Part shown: one piece after another, positions 17,271 through 24,789 of the stretch | How positions within the stretch are numbered: the first letter of the stretch is position 1 | How the letters are laid out: every line of letters begins with the position of its first letter | From: Dysgonamonadaceae bacterium | GTDB taxonomy: Bacteria; Bacteroidota; Bacteroidia; Bacteroidales; Azobacteroidaceae | NCBI GenBank assembly: GCA_031275735.1 | Contig: JAISOJ010000076.1 | Coordinates: 37,443-101,442 of the forward strand | Direction of reading: 5' to 3' | DNA length: 64,000 bases | Notes under the pieces: model-generated | The model's database searches: none | Told to the model about the DNA's origin: nothing | Seen by the model: the letters and a program-made list of their open reading frames with translations, nothing else | Position numbers and translations under genes: made by a program

Positions 17271-18211
17271 TTATCTTATTGGATGATACATCCGTATCTT
17301 ATTGTCATTACGAAAACACGAAGACAGAGCGCCGCCTGATTTCATTGGACGATTTGAAAACGGGGATTTTTTTTGCTATGAAGCAAAATCTGATGATTCA
17401 GTTTGTTTATCCTGACTATGAATTACCGGAAGAATACGGGCAAGTTATTCAATCCATCGATAATCACAAGATAGCGCCCTGTTCCATTCTCTCGGACGAA
17501 ACAAACGTTTGCGTTACCTGCGAATGGGAGAAACTTCCCCAAGAAGCAGATACTTTTTCAAAAGAATTTGTATGGGTCTTACGGATAAGCAAAAACAATT
17601 TGTTTTCCAACTACGAAAAATTGTCGCTCCGGATAAAGGCGATCAAACGGCTCAACCTTGTCATTACTGATGTAGATACTTTCAGGGAAGAAGATTTCAG
17701 CATCTATAAAAAGGTATTATCGCATTTTCAAACGGTTCTCAAAGAGCAATACAGTCAGGATTTATATCCGCAGTTCAATCTGTTGTCCGACCGGATTTTG
17801 TTGGACAGTATGAATAACTGTAATGCCGGCGTAGAAAACATTACGTTGGCCCCTAACGGCCGGTTTTATATCTGCCCGGCTTTTTATCAGGAAAACGAGA
17901 TGGATTCCGTCGGTAATTTAACCATCGGACCGGATATTACAAACAGGGTACTTTACCGGCTCGACCATGCTCCGCTCTGCCGGATATGCGATGCTTATCA
18001 ATGCAAACGATGCGTCTGGCTCAGTCGGAAAACAACCTTGGAAGTCAATACGCCTTCGCACGAACAGTGTGTTGTTGCGCATCTGGAAAGAAATGCCGGT
18101 CGGGAACTGCTATTGGAATTGCAACAGTCGGAAAACCGTTTTTCGGGGAAAAGCATCGAAGAGATTGATTATCTGGATCCGTTTGATATTAGAAAAAGAG
18201 AAAGAGAGTAA
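17255..18211 (+). CDS. CXXX repeat peptide maturase, lacks radical SAM triad
   Basis: 318 residues, overlapping the radical SAM gene by 16 bases, so translation is probably coupled. The N-terminus MLQYLIILLDDTSVSYCHYEN and FVYPDYELPEEYGQVI fit the family named 'CXXX repeat peptide maturase' (recalled, not searched). There is no CX3CX2C motif. Cysteines cluster at the C-terminus as in a SPASM/twitch domain: Cys189, Cys207 (GRFYICPAF), CX2CX4CX2C at 242-253 and Cys272. It is therefore a likely Fe-S-binding partner of the radical SAM enzyme, perhaps for substrate recognition or electron transfer, and not a radical generator by itself (inference). Cys76, 86 and 89 are further possible ligands. 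Confidence 0.78.
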   Translation: MLQYLIILLDDTSVSYCHYENTKTERRLISLDDLKTGIFFAMKQNLMIQFVYPDYELPEEYGQVIQSIDNHKIAPCSILSDETNVCVTCEWEKLPQEADTFSKEFVWVLRISKNNLFSNYEKLSLRIKAIKRLNLVITDVDTFREEDFSIYKKVLSHFQTVLKEQYSQDLYPQFNLLSDRILLDSMNNCNAGVENITLAPNGRFYICPAFYQENEMDSVGNLTIGPDITNRVLYRLDHAPLCRICDAYQCKRCVWLSRKTTLEVNTPSHEQCVVAHLERNAGRELLLELQQSENRFSGKSIEEIDYLDPFDIRKRERE

Positions 18212-18250
18212 GCATCATATTCGATATTTATAAAATTTATTCAGAGATTT

Positions 18251-18508
18251 ATGAAAGTTGGAGAAGTTACAGAAGAAGAAAAAAAAGAGATTTTAAGTCT
18301 TTTTGAACGAAAAAACGGTTTGGTAGAATTGGCGAAAATCATCAAAAGCGACGACGCCCTTTATGATAAAATGGTCAGGGATATGGGTGCTACCGCTACC
18401 CAATTTCAGGCATGGTGGGACCGGATGGTAAAAAAATATCAGTGGGAAAGCAAAGAAGGCGGTAATTGGGAAATCAATTTCGAGACAAATGAAATTATAT
18501 TAGTCTAA
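18251..18508 (+). CDS. CXXX repeat peptide modification system protein
   Basis: 85 residues, 39 bases after the maturase stop, completing the operon. The sequence (VGEVTEEEKKEILSLFERKN..., FQAWWDRMVKKYQWE) fits the small protein that accompanies CXXX repeat peptides in Bacteroidetes and Firmicutes (recalled). It has no cysteine, no signal peptide and no membrane segment, so it is probably cytosolic and helical at the N-terminus. It could act as a peptide-recognition or chaperone subunit, but no function has been shown that I know of. No transporter or leader peptidase follows. Confidence 0.72.
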   Translation: MKVGEVTEEEKKEILSLFERKNGLVELAKIIKSDDALYDKMVRDMGATATQFQAWWDRMVKKYQWESKEGGNWEINFETNEIILV

Positions 18509-18518
18509 CCCGAATTTT

Positions 18519-18629
18519 CTAGCTTCCAATTTGTTTTTTTTCTGCTACCTGCATATTGTATTTCAGTTGCAAACGCATTAACGAATCGGTTGGGATGTTG
18601 AGTGCTGCTTCAAACATTAGAGTGGTAGT
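18519..18629 (-). pseudogene. HigA-type antitoxin C-terminal remnant
   Basis: The minus strand from about 18629 to the TAG at 18519 reads TTTLMFEAALNIPTDSLMRL, then QLKYNMQVAEKKQIGS. This matches the C-terminal half of HigA-family addiction-module antitoxins (pattern: Phe-Glu-Ala-Ala-Leu, then Leu-Gln-x-x-Tyr-Asn-Met-Gln). The HTH half is missing and upstream frames are broken, so it is a decayed fragment. The rest of the 326-base gap between the RiPP operon and the YfhO gene holds no other gene that I can support, apart from a promoter at 18777. Confidence 0.5.
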
Positions 18630-18776
18630 TGTTGTAACCTGTCGCCACTTTCAACGGATTCGAGTATGTCGATTGTTTTCCGGTACTTTGCAGCGATTTG
18701 CAGAGGGAAACAGTATTTTTTGTCCAATCTTTTAGGGTGCTGTTCAAGGACAGGCTTGTTTTTTTATTCTTAGGCG

Positions 18777-18808
18777 TTTGTAAATCTCGAACTTTTCACG
18801 TAAGTTTG
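18777..18808 (+). promoter_or_regulatory. Promoter for the YfhO-family gene
   Basis: TTTG (18777-18780), 20 bases, TAAGTTTG (18801-18808): an exact fit to TTTG-N20-TAnnTTTG, 26 bases before the ATG at 18835. Confidence 0.7.
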
Positions 18809-18834
18809 TACAAAAAAATAAAGATTCATTGAAA

Positions 18835-21351
18835 ATGGGAAAAAATACGCCGGATTCCGGAATTTTGAGGCAATTTGCGCCTCATATACTTGTTGTACTT
18901 ATTTTTATTGCACTCGCTTTGCTCTATTTTTATCCTCAATTAGAAGGTAAAACCTTACAACAGTCCGATATTTCTCAATGGCGGGGAATGGTGCAGGAAT
19001 TGGATGAATTTGCACAAAATAATCCGGGAGTCAAAGCGGTATGGTCAGGTTCTATGTTCTCTGGAATGCCTTCCTACCATTTCGGCATAATGGGTTATTC
19101 ACCTAATTATCTGGGTTATATTCAACAGGGATTATCGTTGTCCAGTCCCGGAAGTATGGGGCCGGTATTTACCGGGCTACTTTGCGCATATATCCTTTTT
19201 TTCTTGTTAACCGGATATGTCCGGATATCTTTATTTGGCTCCATTGCTTATGCATTTTCTTCTTATAACCTGATCATTCTTGTAGCAGGGCATGTCACAA
19301 AAGCTTGGGCAATAGCATTTATCCCTTTAGTTTTAGCGGGTTTTTTAGTGATCACCCAGAAAAAATACCTAATGGGAGGCGCCCTTTTTGCATTAGGCTT
19401 GGGTTTGGAATTAATCAGCGGCCATATTCAGATTACCTATTATTTAGCCATTTTTTTCCTTATACTTTTTGTCGGATATGCCGTCCATTGCCTTCGCAAA
19501 AAAGAAATGAAAACCCTGTTTCATGTTTCTTTGACTTTATTTATCGCTTTGATCTTTGCCGTATTACCTCGCTTAGCCGGTTTATATGCCGATTTTGAAA
19601 TGAGCAAGGAAAGCATGAGAGGGCCTTCCGAACTTACATCTTCCTCCCATGATAATTCCACCGCATCGGAAGGTTTGGATATTGACTACGCATTTACTTG
19701 GAGCTACGGCAAAGGCGAAACGTTAAGTTTGATGATTCCTAACATAAGGGGCGGCGCTTCAGGAGGATTTTTAGGTCAAAATTCAAATTTATATAAAGAA
19801 TTTAAACTCAATGACGTAAGAACCGGAAAAGAAATCCAGAGCTATACTTATTGGGGCGACCAACCTTTTACATCAGGACCGGTTTATTTTGGAGCAGGTA
19901 TCTGCTTCCTTTTTATATTAGGCATGTTTGTAATAAAAAATAAAATCAAATGGTGGCTATTAGGAGCAACTCTATTCTTTATTTTATTATCTTGGGGAAC
20001 AAATTTAGCGTGGTTTAACAATTTTTTATTCTACCATCTTCCGATGTATAATAAATTCAGGACTCCTTCCATGACCTTAGTAATCCCTTCTATCATCTTT
20101 CCTCTTGTGAGTGTGTGGGGATTAAAAACCTTGTTCCATCATCGAAATGATGTAGAAAAAGAGCGATTAAAAAAACAACTCCTTTTTTCATTAGGAATCA
20201 CCGGTATAACATGCTTGGTTTTATGGTTAATGGCTGGTGTGTTCTTTAATTTCGAGTCCGGAAACGACAGCCAGTTTCTATCGGAAGTCCCCGATTGGTA
20301 TTACAACGCCTTATTAGCAGATAGGGAATCCCTGTTAAAGTCAGATGCTTTACGCTCTTTCATTTTCATCCTTTTGTTTGCCGCATCTATTTTCTTTTTC
20401 ATGAATAAGAGTAAAAAACAGTTCTATCGTTCTTTAACAATCTTAGTTGTATTGGTTTTAATTGATTTATGGACGGTAGATAAGCGTTATTTAAATGAAT
20501 CCTCTTTTGAAAAAAAGAAATCGGAAAAAGTTTTTGAACCTACCATAGCCGACAATATCATTTTGAAAGATAAATCTCCTTCATACAGGGTATTAAATAT
20601 TAGCGCCAATACTTTTAACGAAACGGCGACTTCTTATTTTCATAAATCAATCGGCGGCTATCATGCCGCTAAGCTGAGACGATACCAAGAATTAATCGAT
20701 CGCCGGATAAATGGGGAAATTCAATTCATTGGACAATCGTTTCAAAATGCAAACAGCATAGACGATGTTATTGGCGTCTTTCAAAATACGCCTACCATCA
20801 ATATGTTGAATGCTAAATACATCATTTATAATCCCAATCAAGAACCCATCGTTAATCCGAATGCCGGAGGAAATGCTTGGTTTATCCAAGAAGTGATGTT
20901 AGTAGATAATGCCGATGAAGAATTGGATGCCTTAAATACAATCGACCCTCGAAAAACGGCCGTGGTGGATAAAAAATTTGCCGATCAAATAGAAAAACAA
21001 TCATTTACGCCCGATTCCGCCGCTTTTATCGAATTGTTGCAATATCAACCGATTTATCTGAAATACAGCTCTAAAACAAATTCGGAACAATTAGCCGTAT
21101 TTTCCGAAATCTATTACTCAAATGGATGGAAAGCGTTTATCGACGGTAAACCGGCCGAACATTTCCGCACCGATTGGGTATTGAGAGCCATGAACGTTCC
21201 TGCAGGCGAGCATATCATTGAATTTCGATTCGAACCGGATACTTTTAACACTTTATCCAACATAGGGTCTATGGCTTCCTTATTGTTAATTATCGGTTTT
21301 GCCGGAACATTGATCTATTCCGGTCGGAATGCCTGGCGAAAAGCTAATTGA
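18835..21351 (+). CDS. YfhO family multi-pass membrane protein
   Basis: 838 residues. I chose ATG 18835 over the TTG two codons upstream. About 12-14 hydrophobic segments lie in the first 580 residues and again at the C-terminus (MASLLLIIGFAGTLIYSG). The periplasmic part at about 590-800 includes YYSNGWKAFIDGKPAEHFRTDW and AGEHIIEFRFEPDTF, a block typical of YfhO. YfhO proteins have a GT-C-like topology and are implicated in glycosylation of envelope polymers (lipoteichoic acid in Bacillus). Here, with neighbouring GT2 genes, a role in glycosylating surface glycan or protein is plausible but unproven. The next gene starts five bases after its stop. Confidence 0.85.
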   Translation: MGKNTPDSGILRQFAPHILVVLIFIALALLYFYPQLEGKTLQQSDISQWRGMVQELDEFAQNNPGVKAVWSGSMFSGMPSYHFGIMGYSPNYLGYIQQGLSLSSPGSMGPVFTGLLCAYILFFLLTGYVRISLFGSIAYAFSSYNLIILVAGHVTKAWAIAFIPLVLAGFLVITQKKYLMGGALFALGLGLELISGHIQITYYLAIFFLILFVGYAVHCLRKKEMKTLFHVSLTLFIALIFAVLPRLAGLYADFEMSKESMRGPSELTSSSHDNSTASEGLDIDYAFTWSYGKGETLSLMIPNIRGGASGGFLGQNSNLYKEFKLNDVRTGKEIQSYTYWGDQPFTSGPVYFGAGICFLFILGMFVIKNKIKWWLLGATLFFILLSWGTNLAWFNNFLFYHLPMYNKFRTPSMTLVIPSIIFPLVSVWGLKTLFHHRNDVEKERLKKQLLFSLGITGITCLVLWLMAGVFFNFESGNDSQFLSEVPDWYYNALLADRESLLKSDALRSFIFILLFAASIFFFMNKSKKQFYRSLTILVVLVLIDLWTVDKRYLNESSFEKKKSEKVFEPTIADNIILKDKSPSYRVLNISANTFNETATSYFHKSIGGYHAAKLRRYQELIDRRINGEIQFIGQSFQNANSIDDVIGVFQNTPTINMLNAKYIIYNPNQEPIVNPNAGGNAWFIQEVMLVDNADEELDALNTIDPRKTAVVDKKFADQIEKQSFTPDSAAFIELLQYQPIYLKYSSKTNSEQLAVFSEIYYSNGWKAFIDGKPAEHFRTDWVLRAMNVPAGEHIIEFRFEPDTFNTLSNIGSMASLLLIIGFAGTLIYSGRNAWRKAN

Positions 21352-21355
21352 TTTT

Positions 21356-22213
21356 ATGAAAGTACTTGGAGTCGTTATTACGTACTTTCCTGATCCGGAA
21401 GAACTAAAATTTAATATTTCCACTTATGTTTCTGAAATAGATAAACTGATTATTTGGGATAATACACCCAACCAGCAGGTAAATTATTTTTTACCAATCA
21501 TTGGAGGCAAGAATAAAAGTAAAATTCAAGTGATGAGTACCGGAAAAAACGAAGGAATTGCATTTGCTTTGAATCGGGCGGCCGAATGGGGAATAAATAA
21601 TCATTACGATTATTTACTTACAATGGATCAGGATAGTAATTTTGTGGAAGGATGTATGGCGCATTACCTAGAAATAATTCAAAGGAACAATCGATTGGAT
21701 ATATTGATGTACACTTCGATGTTGCGTCTTATTTCGGGTGATTCGCCTCCCTTTGAAGGCGAATTCTTAGAACAAAAATTAGGCATTACTTCCGGTTCGG
21801 TTATACCACTCTCTGTCTTTGCAAAAACCGGATTTTTCCAAGAAGAACTGTTTATTGAAGGTGTCGATTTGGAAATGTGTTGGCGATCAAAAAAATACAA
21901 TCTGAAAATAGTACAAGTCAATCATGTCTATTTAAATCACACAGTAGGAAATCGAAAAGAATTCAATTTTTTGGGAAAAAAATTACATAGCTACAATTAC
22001 CCTCCTTTGAGGATTTATTATTCCGCTCGAAACCACATTTACCTCTACAAAAAATATAAAGACAAAAAATTCATTCTCCCTTATTTTTATCATAATATAT
22101 TTAAAAGATCAATCGCTATTTTGTTTTTAGAAGCAGATAAACGAAGAAAATTGTATGCTATGTATTTAGGTATTATACATGGTTTGAAAGGACGGTTAGG
22201 CAGATACGCTTGA
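21356..22213 (+). CDS. Family 2 glycosyltransferase, rhamnosyltransferase-like
   Basis: 285 residues from ATG 21356; a longer frame starts inside the YfhO gene at 21329. The N-terminus VLGVVITYFPDPEELKFNIS and IDKLIIWDNTPNQ is typical of RfbN/WbbL-like rhamnosyltransferases, which replace the usual TYN motif by TYFPD. Later motifs: GIAFALNRAAEWG, YLLTMDQDSNF (acidic motif), and FFQEELFIEGVDLEMCWRSKK (catalytic-base region). It probably adds a deoxysugar to a lipid-linked or surface glycan. It forms a two-gene unit with YfhO. Confidence 0.85.
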   Translation: MKVLGVVITYFPDPEELKFNISTYVSEIDKLIIWDNTPNQQVNYFLPIIGGKNKSKIQVMSTGKNEGIAFALNRAAEWGINNHYDYLLTMDQDSNFVEGCMAHYLEIIQRNNRLDILMYTSMLRLISGDSPPFEGEFLEQKLGITSGSVIPLSVFAKTGFFQEELFIEGVDLEMCWRSKKYNLKIVQVNHVYLNHTVGNRKEFNFLGKKLHSYNYPPLRIYYSARNHIYLYKKYKDKKFILPYFYHNIFKRSIAILFLEADKRRKLYAMYLGIIHGLKGRLGRYA

Positions 22214-22379
22214 ACAAGAATTTTTATTGAACTGCTAAAAAATGTAAACTTGAAAATAAAACGCGTATGATACTGTATCTTGTATATGATATTTAAATTT
22301 CTGATAATTAGATAAATAAATATAATTACAATTATTTAACTATTTTTATAACTTTTATATAACAAAAAATAACTATTTT

Positions 22380-22412
22380 TTTGTAATAGGCATTTTATAA
22401 TTATTATTTTTG
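22380..22412 (+). promoter_or_regulatory. Promoter of the S74/T9SS gene cluster
   Basis: TTTG (22380-22383), 21 bases, TATTTTTG (22405-22412), 31 bases before the ATG at 22444, in a very AT-rich spacer. Confidence 0.6.
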
Positions 22413-22443
22413 TGAATATATTTTATTTTTAATTTATTTATTT

Positions 22444-23622
22444 ATGAAAAAGTTAATATTTTCTATTACAGTGCTTGTGGTATTTTTACCGATGGTATTA
22501 AATGCCCAAATGAGAGTTCTCTCTAATGGGAATGTGGAAGTTTACTCTTCAGGTTCAGTCGCTCATACTTCAGATGAAAGCAAGCTATCTATTAAAACCG
22601 ATCGTTATAAAGCTTTGTCTTTTAATAGATCCGGAAGTGTGCCATCTGGGAATTGGATATTTGGAATACATGGGGATATAGAGCTATATCCCGGTGTCTT
22701 TAACGTGGCCTTGGGTGCGAGTGCATTACCCAATGGAGGAGATCCATTGAATAGCTCGCGAGCTTTGGGTATAATTGCTGTCGCCGGCAATTCTACTTCA
22801 GGGTATAATTATGGACTTACAGGTATTTTACAGGGTCAACAATATGGTACAGGCGTTTATGGAGGTTTTGTCTGGCCGGATTATATTTCCGGACGTTATG
22901 CAGGTTATTTTAATGGAAATGTATATGTCAATGGTACAATAAACGCTACGTTGGTCACGAATGCCGATATTCGTTACAAACAAAACATAACCGAATTAAG
23001 CGGCAAACAGGCCTCCGTTTTACAAAATATATTGAATCTCAATCCAATAGAATATAGTCTTAAACAACTAAATATAGCTCCGGTATCAGATACGACAACG
23101 GTAGGGCAGAAATTATTTGATGAAAAATCTCAAATATTTCAAAAAAAGCATTATGGCTTAATTGCTCAAGAAGTTCAACAATTGTATCCTGATTTAGTAT
23201 ATGAGGGCGATGACGGATATTTAAGTATCGATTATACAAGCGTCATCCCTTTGTTAATTGCTTCCGTTAAAGAATTGAATGTCAAGATAGAAAAATTAGA
23301 GAATGACGCAATACAAAAGACCGCTCCAGCAACTACCGGAATAACGGATATTCAGGGCGGACGTGCTATACTTTATCAAAATGCACCGAATCCTTTCAAT
23401 CAATCAACGCAAATCAAATACTATTTACCTGCAACGGTAAAAACCGCTTATTTATGTATTTATGATTTGCAAGGCGCTCAATTGAAACAATTGGCCATAG
23501 AAGAAAGAGGCGAAGGCGTGCAAACTTTATACGGTTCGGAATTGAACGCAGGTATGTATTTGTATACCTTAATTGCCGATGGGCAAGAAATGGATACGGA
23601 GCGAATGATTTTGACGAAATAG
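22444..23622 (+). CDS. Secreted protein with S74 (tail-fibre chaperone) and T9SS domains
   Basis: 392 residues. Signal peptide 1-22 (VVFLPMVLNAQ). Residues about 25-175 are Gly-rich beta structure. Residues about 176-285 are an intramolecular-chaperone Peptidase_S74 domain: ADIRYKQNITEL, HYGLIAQEVQQLYPDLV and YLSIDYTSVIPLLIASVKEL. In phage endosialidases and tail fibres this domain trimerises the protein and then cleaves itself off at a Ser; here the expected Ser falls at the TNADIRYK start, where the residue before Asp is Ala, so cleavage may be absent. Residues about 305-392 are a T9SS type A sorting domain (YQNAPNPFNQSTQIKYYLP, GMYLYTLIADG). Likely a trimeric surface fibre. Confidence 0.85.
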   Translation: MKKLIFSITVLVVFLPMVLNAQMRVLSNGNVEVYSSGSVAHTSDESKLSIKTDRYKALSFNRSGSVPSGNWIFGIHGDIELYPGVFNVALGASALPNGGDPLNSSRALGIIAVAGNSTSGYNYGLTGILQGQQYGTGVYGGFVWPDYISGRYAGYFNGNVYVNGTINATLVTNADIRYKQNITELSGKQASVLQNILNLNPIEYSLKQLNIAPVSDTTTVGQKLFDEKSQIFQKKHYGLIAQEVQQLYPDLVYEGDDGYLSIDYTSVIPLLIASVKELNVKIEKLENDAIQKTAPATTGITDIQGGRAILYQNAPNPFNQSTQIKYYLPATVKTAYLCIYDLQGAQLKQLAIEERGEGVQTLYGSELNAGMYLYTLIADGQEMDTERMILTK

Positions 23623-23632
23623 GAGGCGAGTG

Positions 23633-24574
23633 ATGCAAAAGTACATATTATTATTGGCGGTTTCTTTGGTATGGATAGGACTTTATGCTCAATCCGAATT
23701 TGCACCGGTAGGTTCGGAATGGTATTATACACATACTATTGCCGGTTGTTGTCCTGAACATTGTTTTAATCATATTATTTCCGAAAAAGATACTATTGTT
23801 GGAGGAAATAGCTGTCGTGTAATAAAACAATATCCTGACAACTCAAACACCGCAAACGAAAAATATATTATCAAACAAGAGCAAGGTAAAGTCTATTATT
23901 ATTATCAAGATCAATTCAATTTATTATTCGATTTTGATGCGGGAGTAAATGATACCATTGAATTTACATTTATGTATAAAAAGTATGATGCTTTCCCTTC
24001 ACCCTTGTATAAAGATACAATATTGTCGGTAAGATTTAAAGTTGAAAACATTACAACAAACGCTCAAAATCTGAAAACATTTAGAACAAAAATTTTAGAT
24101 GAAGATGCACCTAAGTTTCATGGCGTTTATTATGCTCCTTACACATATACATATACTGAAAAAATCGGATGGCATAGCGAATTTATACCGATGCTTGATA
24201 ATGCGGGCCATCCAGACGCGGATATTTTCCGATGGTTAAGATGTTATTCCGACGCCGATTTTTCTTTTGTGTCGGATGAGTGGGCTTCCATGTCCCTGCC
24301 CTGCAATCATTCCATTGCTACTGGTTTTAATGCGCTTCCAAAAGAAGAAAGCAGCATAGTTTATCCCAATCCTTTTAAAGATAATGTGTTTGTATTTACA
24401 AACGATGGAAAGAATGTTGAAGTAATAGATGTTTCGGGCAAAACGGTTCATTATTCGAAATTGTCGGAAGGAATGAATATGCTGTCAACAAATCAGCTAC
24501 TCAAAGGATTGTTTTTTGTAAAAATCCAAAATAAAAATAACAGCACTCAAATTTTTAAAATAATCAAGTTATGA
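23633..24574 (+). CDS. T9SS sorting-domain secreted protein, unknown function
   Basis: 313 residues from ATG 23633, preceded by an AGGAGG at 23621-23626 at ribosome-binding distance, unusual for this phylum and overlapping the previous stop. Signal peptide 1-19 (VWIGLYAQ). The central region (about 25-225) has many Tyr/Asp and paired Cys (GCCPEHCFNH), a pattern seen in uncharacterised Bacteroidetes exoproteins. The C-terminus is a T9SS type A domain: IVYPNPFKDNVFVF, VEVIDVSGKTVHYS, GLFFVKIQNKNNSTQIFKIIKL. Its TGA overlaps the ATG of the next gene by four bases (ATGA). Central function not recognised. Confidence 0.75.
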   Translation: MQKYILLLAVSLVWIGLYAQSEFAPVGSEWYYTHTIAGCCPEHCFNHIISEKDTIVGGNSCRVIKQYPDNSNTANEKYIIKQEQGKVYYYYQDQFNLLFDFDAGVNDTIEFTFMYKKYDAFPSPLYKDTILSVRFKVENITTNAQNLKTFRTKILDEDAPKFHGVYYAPYTYTYTEKIGWHSEFIPMLDNAGHPDADIFRWLRCYSDADFSFVSDEWASMSLPCNHSIATGFNALPKEESSIVYPNPFKDNVFVFTNDGKNVEVIDVSGKTVHYSKLSEGMNMLSTNQLLKGLFFVKIQNKNNSTQIFKIIKL

Positions 24575-24789
24575 AAACATTATATTGCATAATCATATTC
24601 AATCTATGCTTAATATCAGGTTTTTCACAAGAATACGGATATTTATTGGTTAATATTACTGACGCCGATAAAACAGTGTCTAATAAAAAAGGACAGCTTA
24701 TTAATAACGATAAAAAGTTAGATAATGCATTTAAAGATTTTAGAGTCTTTTCCTATAAATATGCTTATCCTAAAGCTTTGCATCTATAG
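24571..24789 (+). CDS. Subtilisin-like protease, N-terminal fragment (frameshifted)
   Basis: 72 residues: signal peptide 1-19 (LISGFSQ), then a propeptide-like stretch DADKTVSNKKGQLINNDKKL to a TAG at 24787. In the -1 frame the sequence continues without a stop from 24777-24780 (Ala-Ser-Ile-Glu-Cys-Asn-Cys-Asp...) into the protease domain. A run of three T (24777-24779) that was probably four (Ala-Phe-Ala) explains the break. So this is the 5' part of one S8 gene, 24571-25997, with a one-base deletion, a sequencing error or a -1 frameshift. Confidence 0.7.
   Translation: MKTLYCIIIFNLCLISGFSQEYGYLLVNITDADKTVSNKKGQLINNDKKLDNAFKDFRVFSYKYAYPKALHL

Noticed and set aside
17500..17515. AAACGTTTG palindrome as a fourth operator
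   Set aside because: It lies inside the second maturase gene without a nearby promoter; treated as chance.
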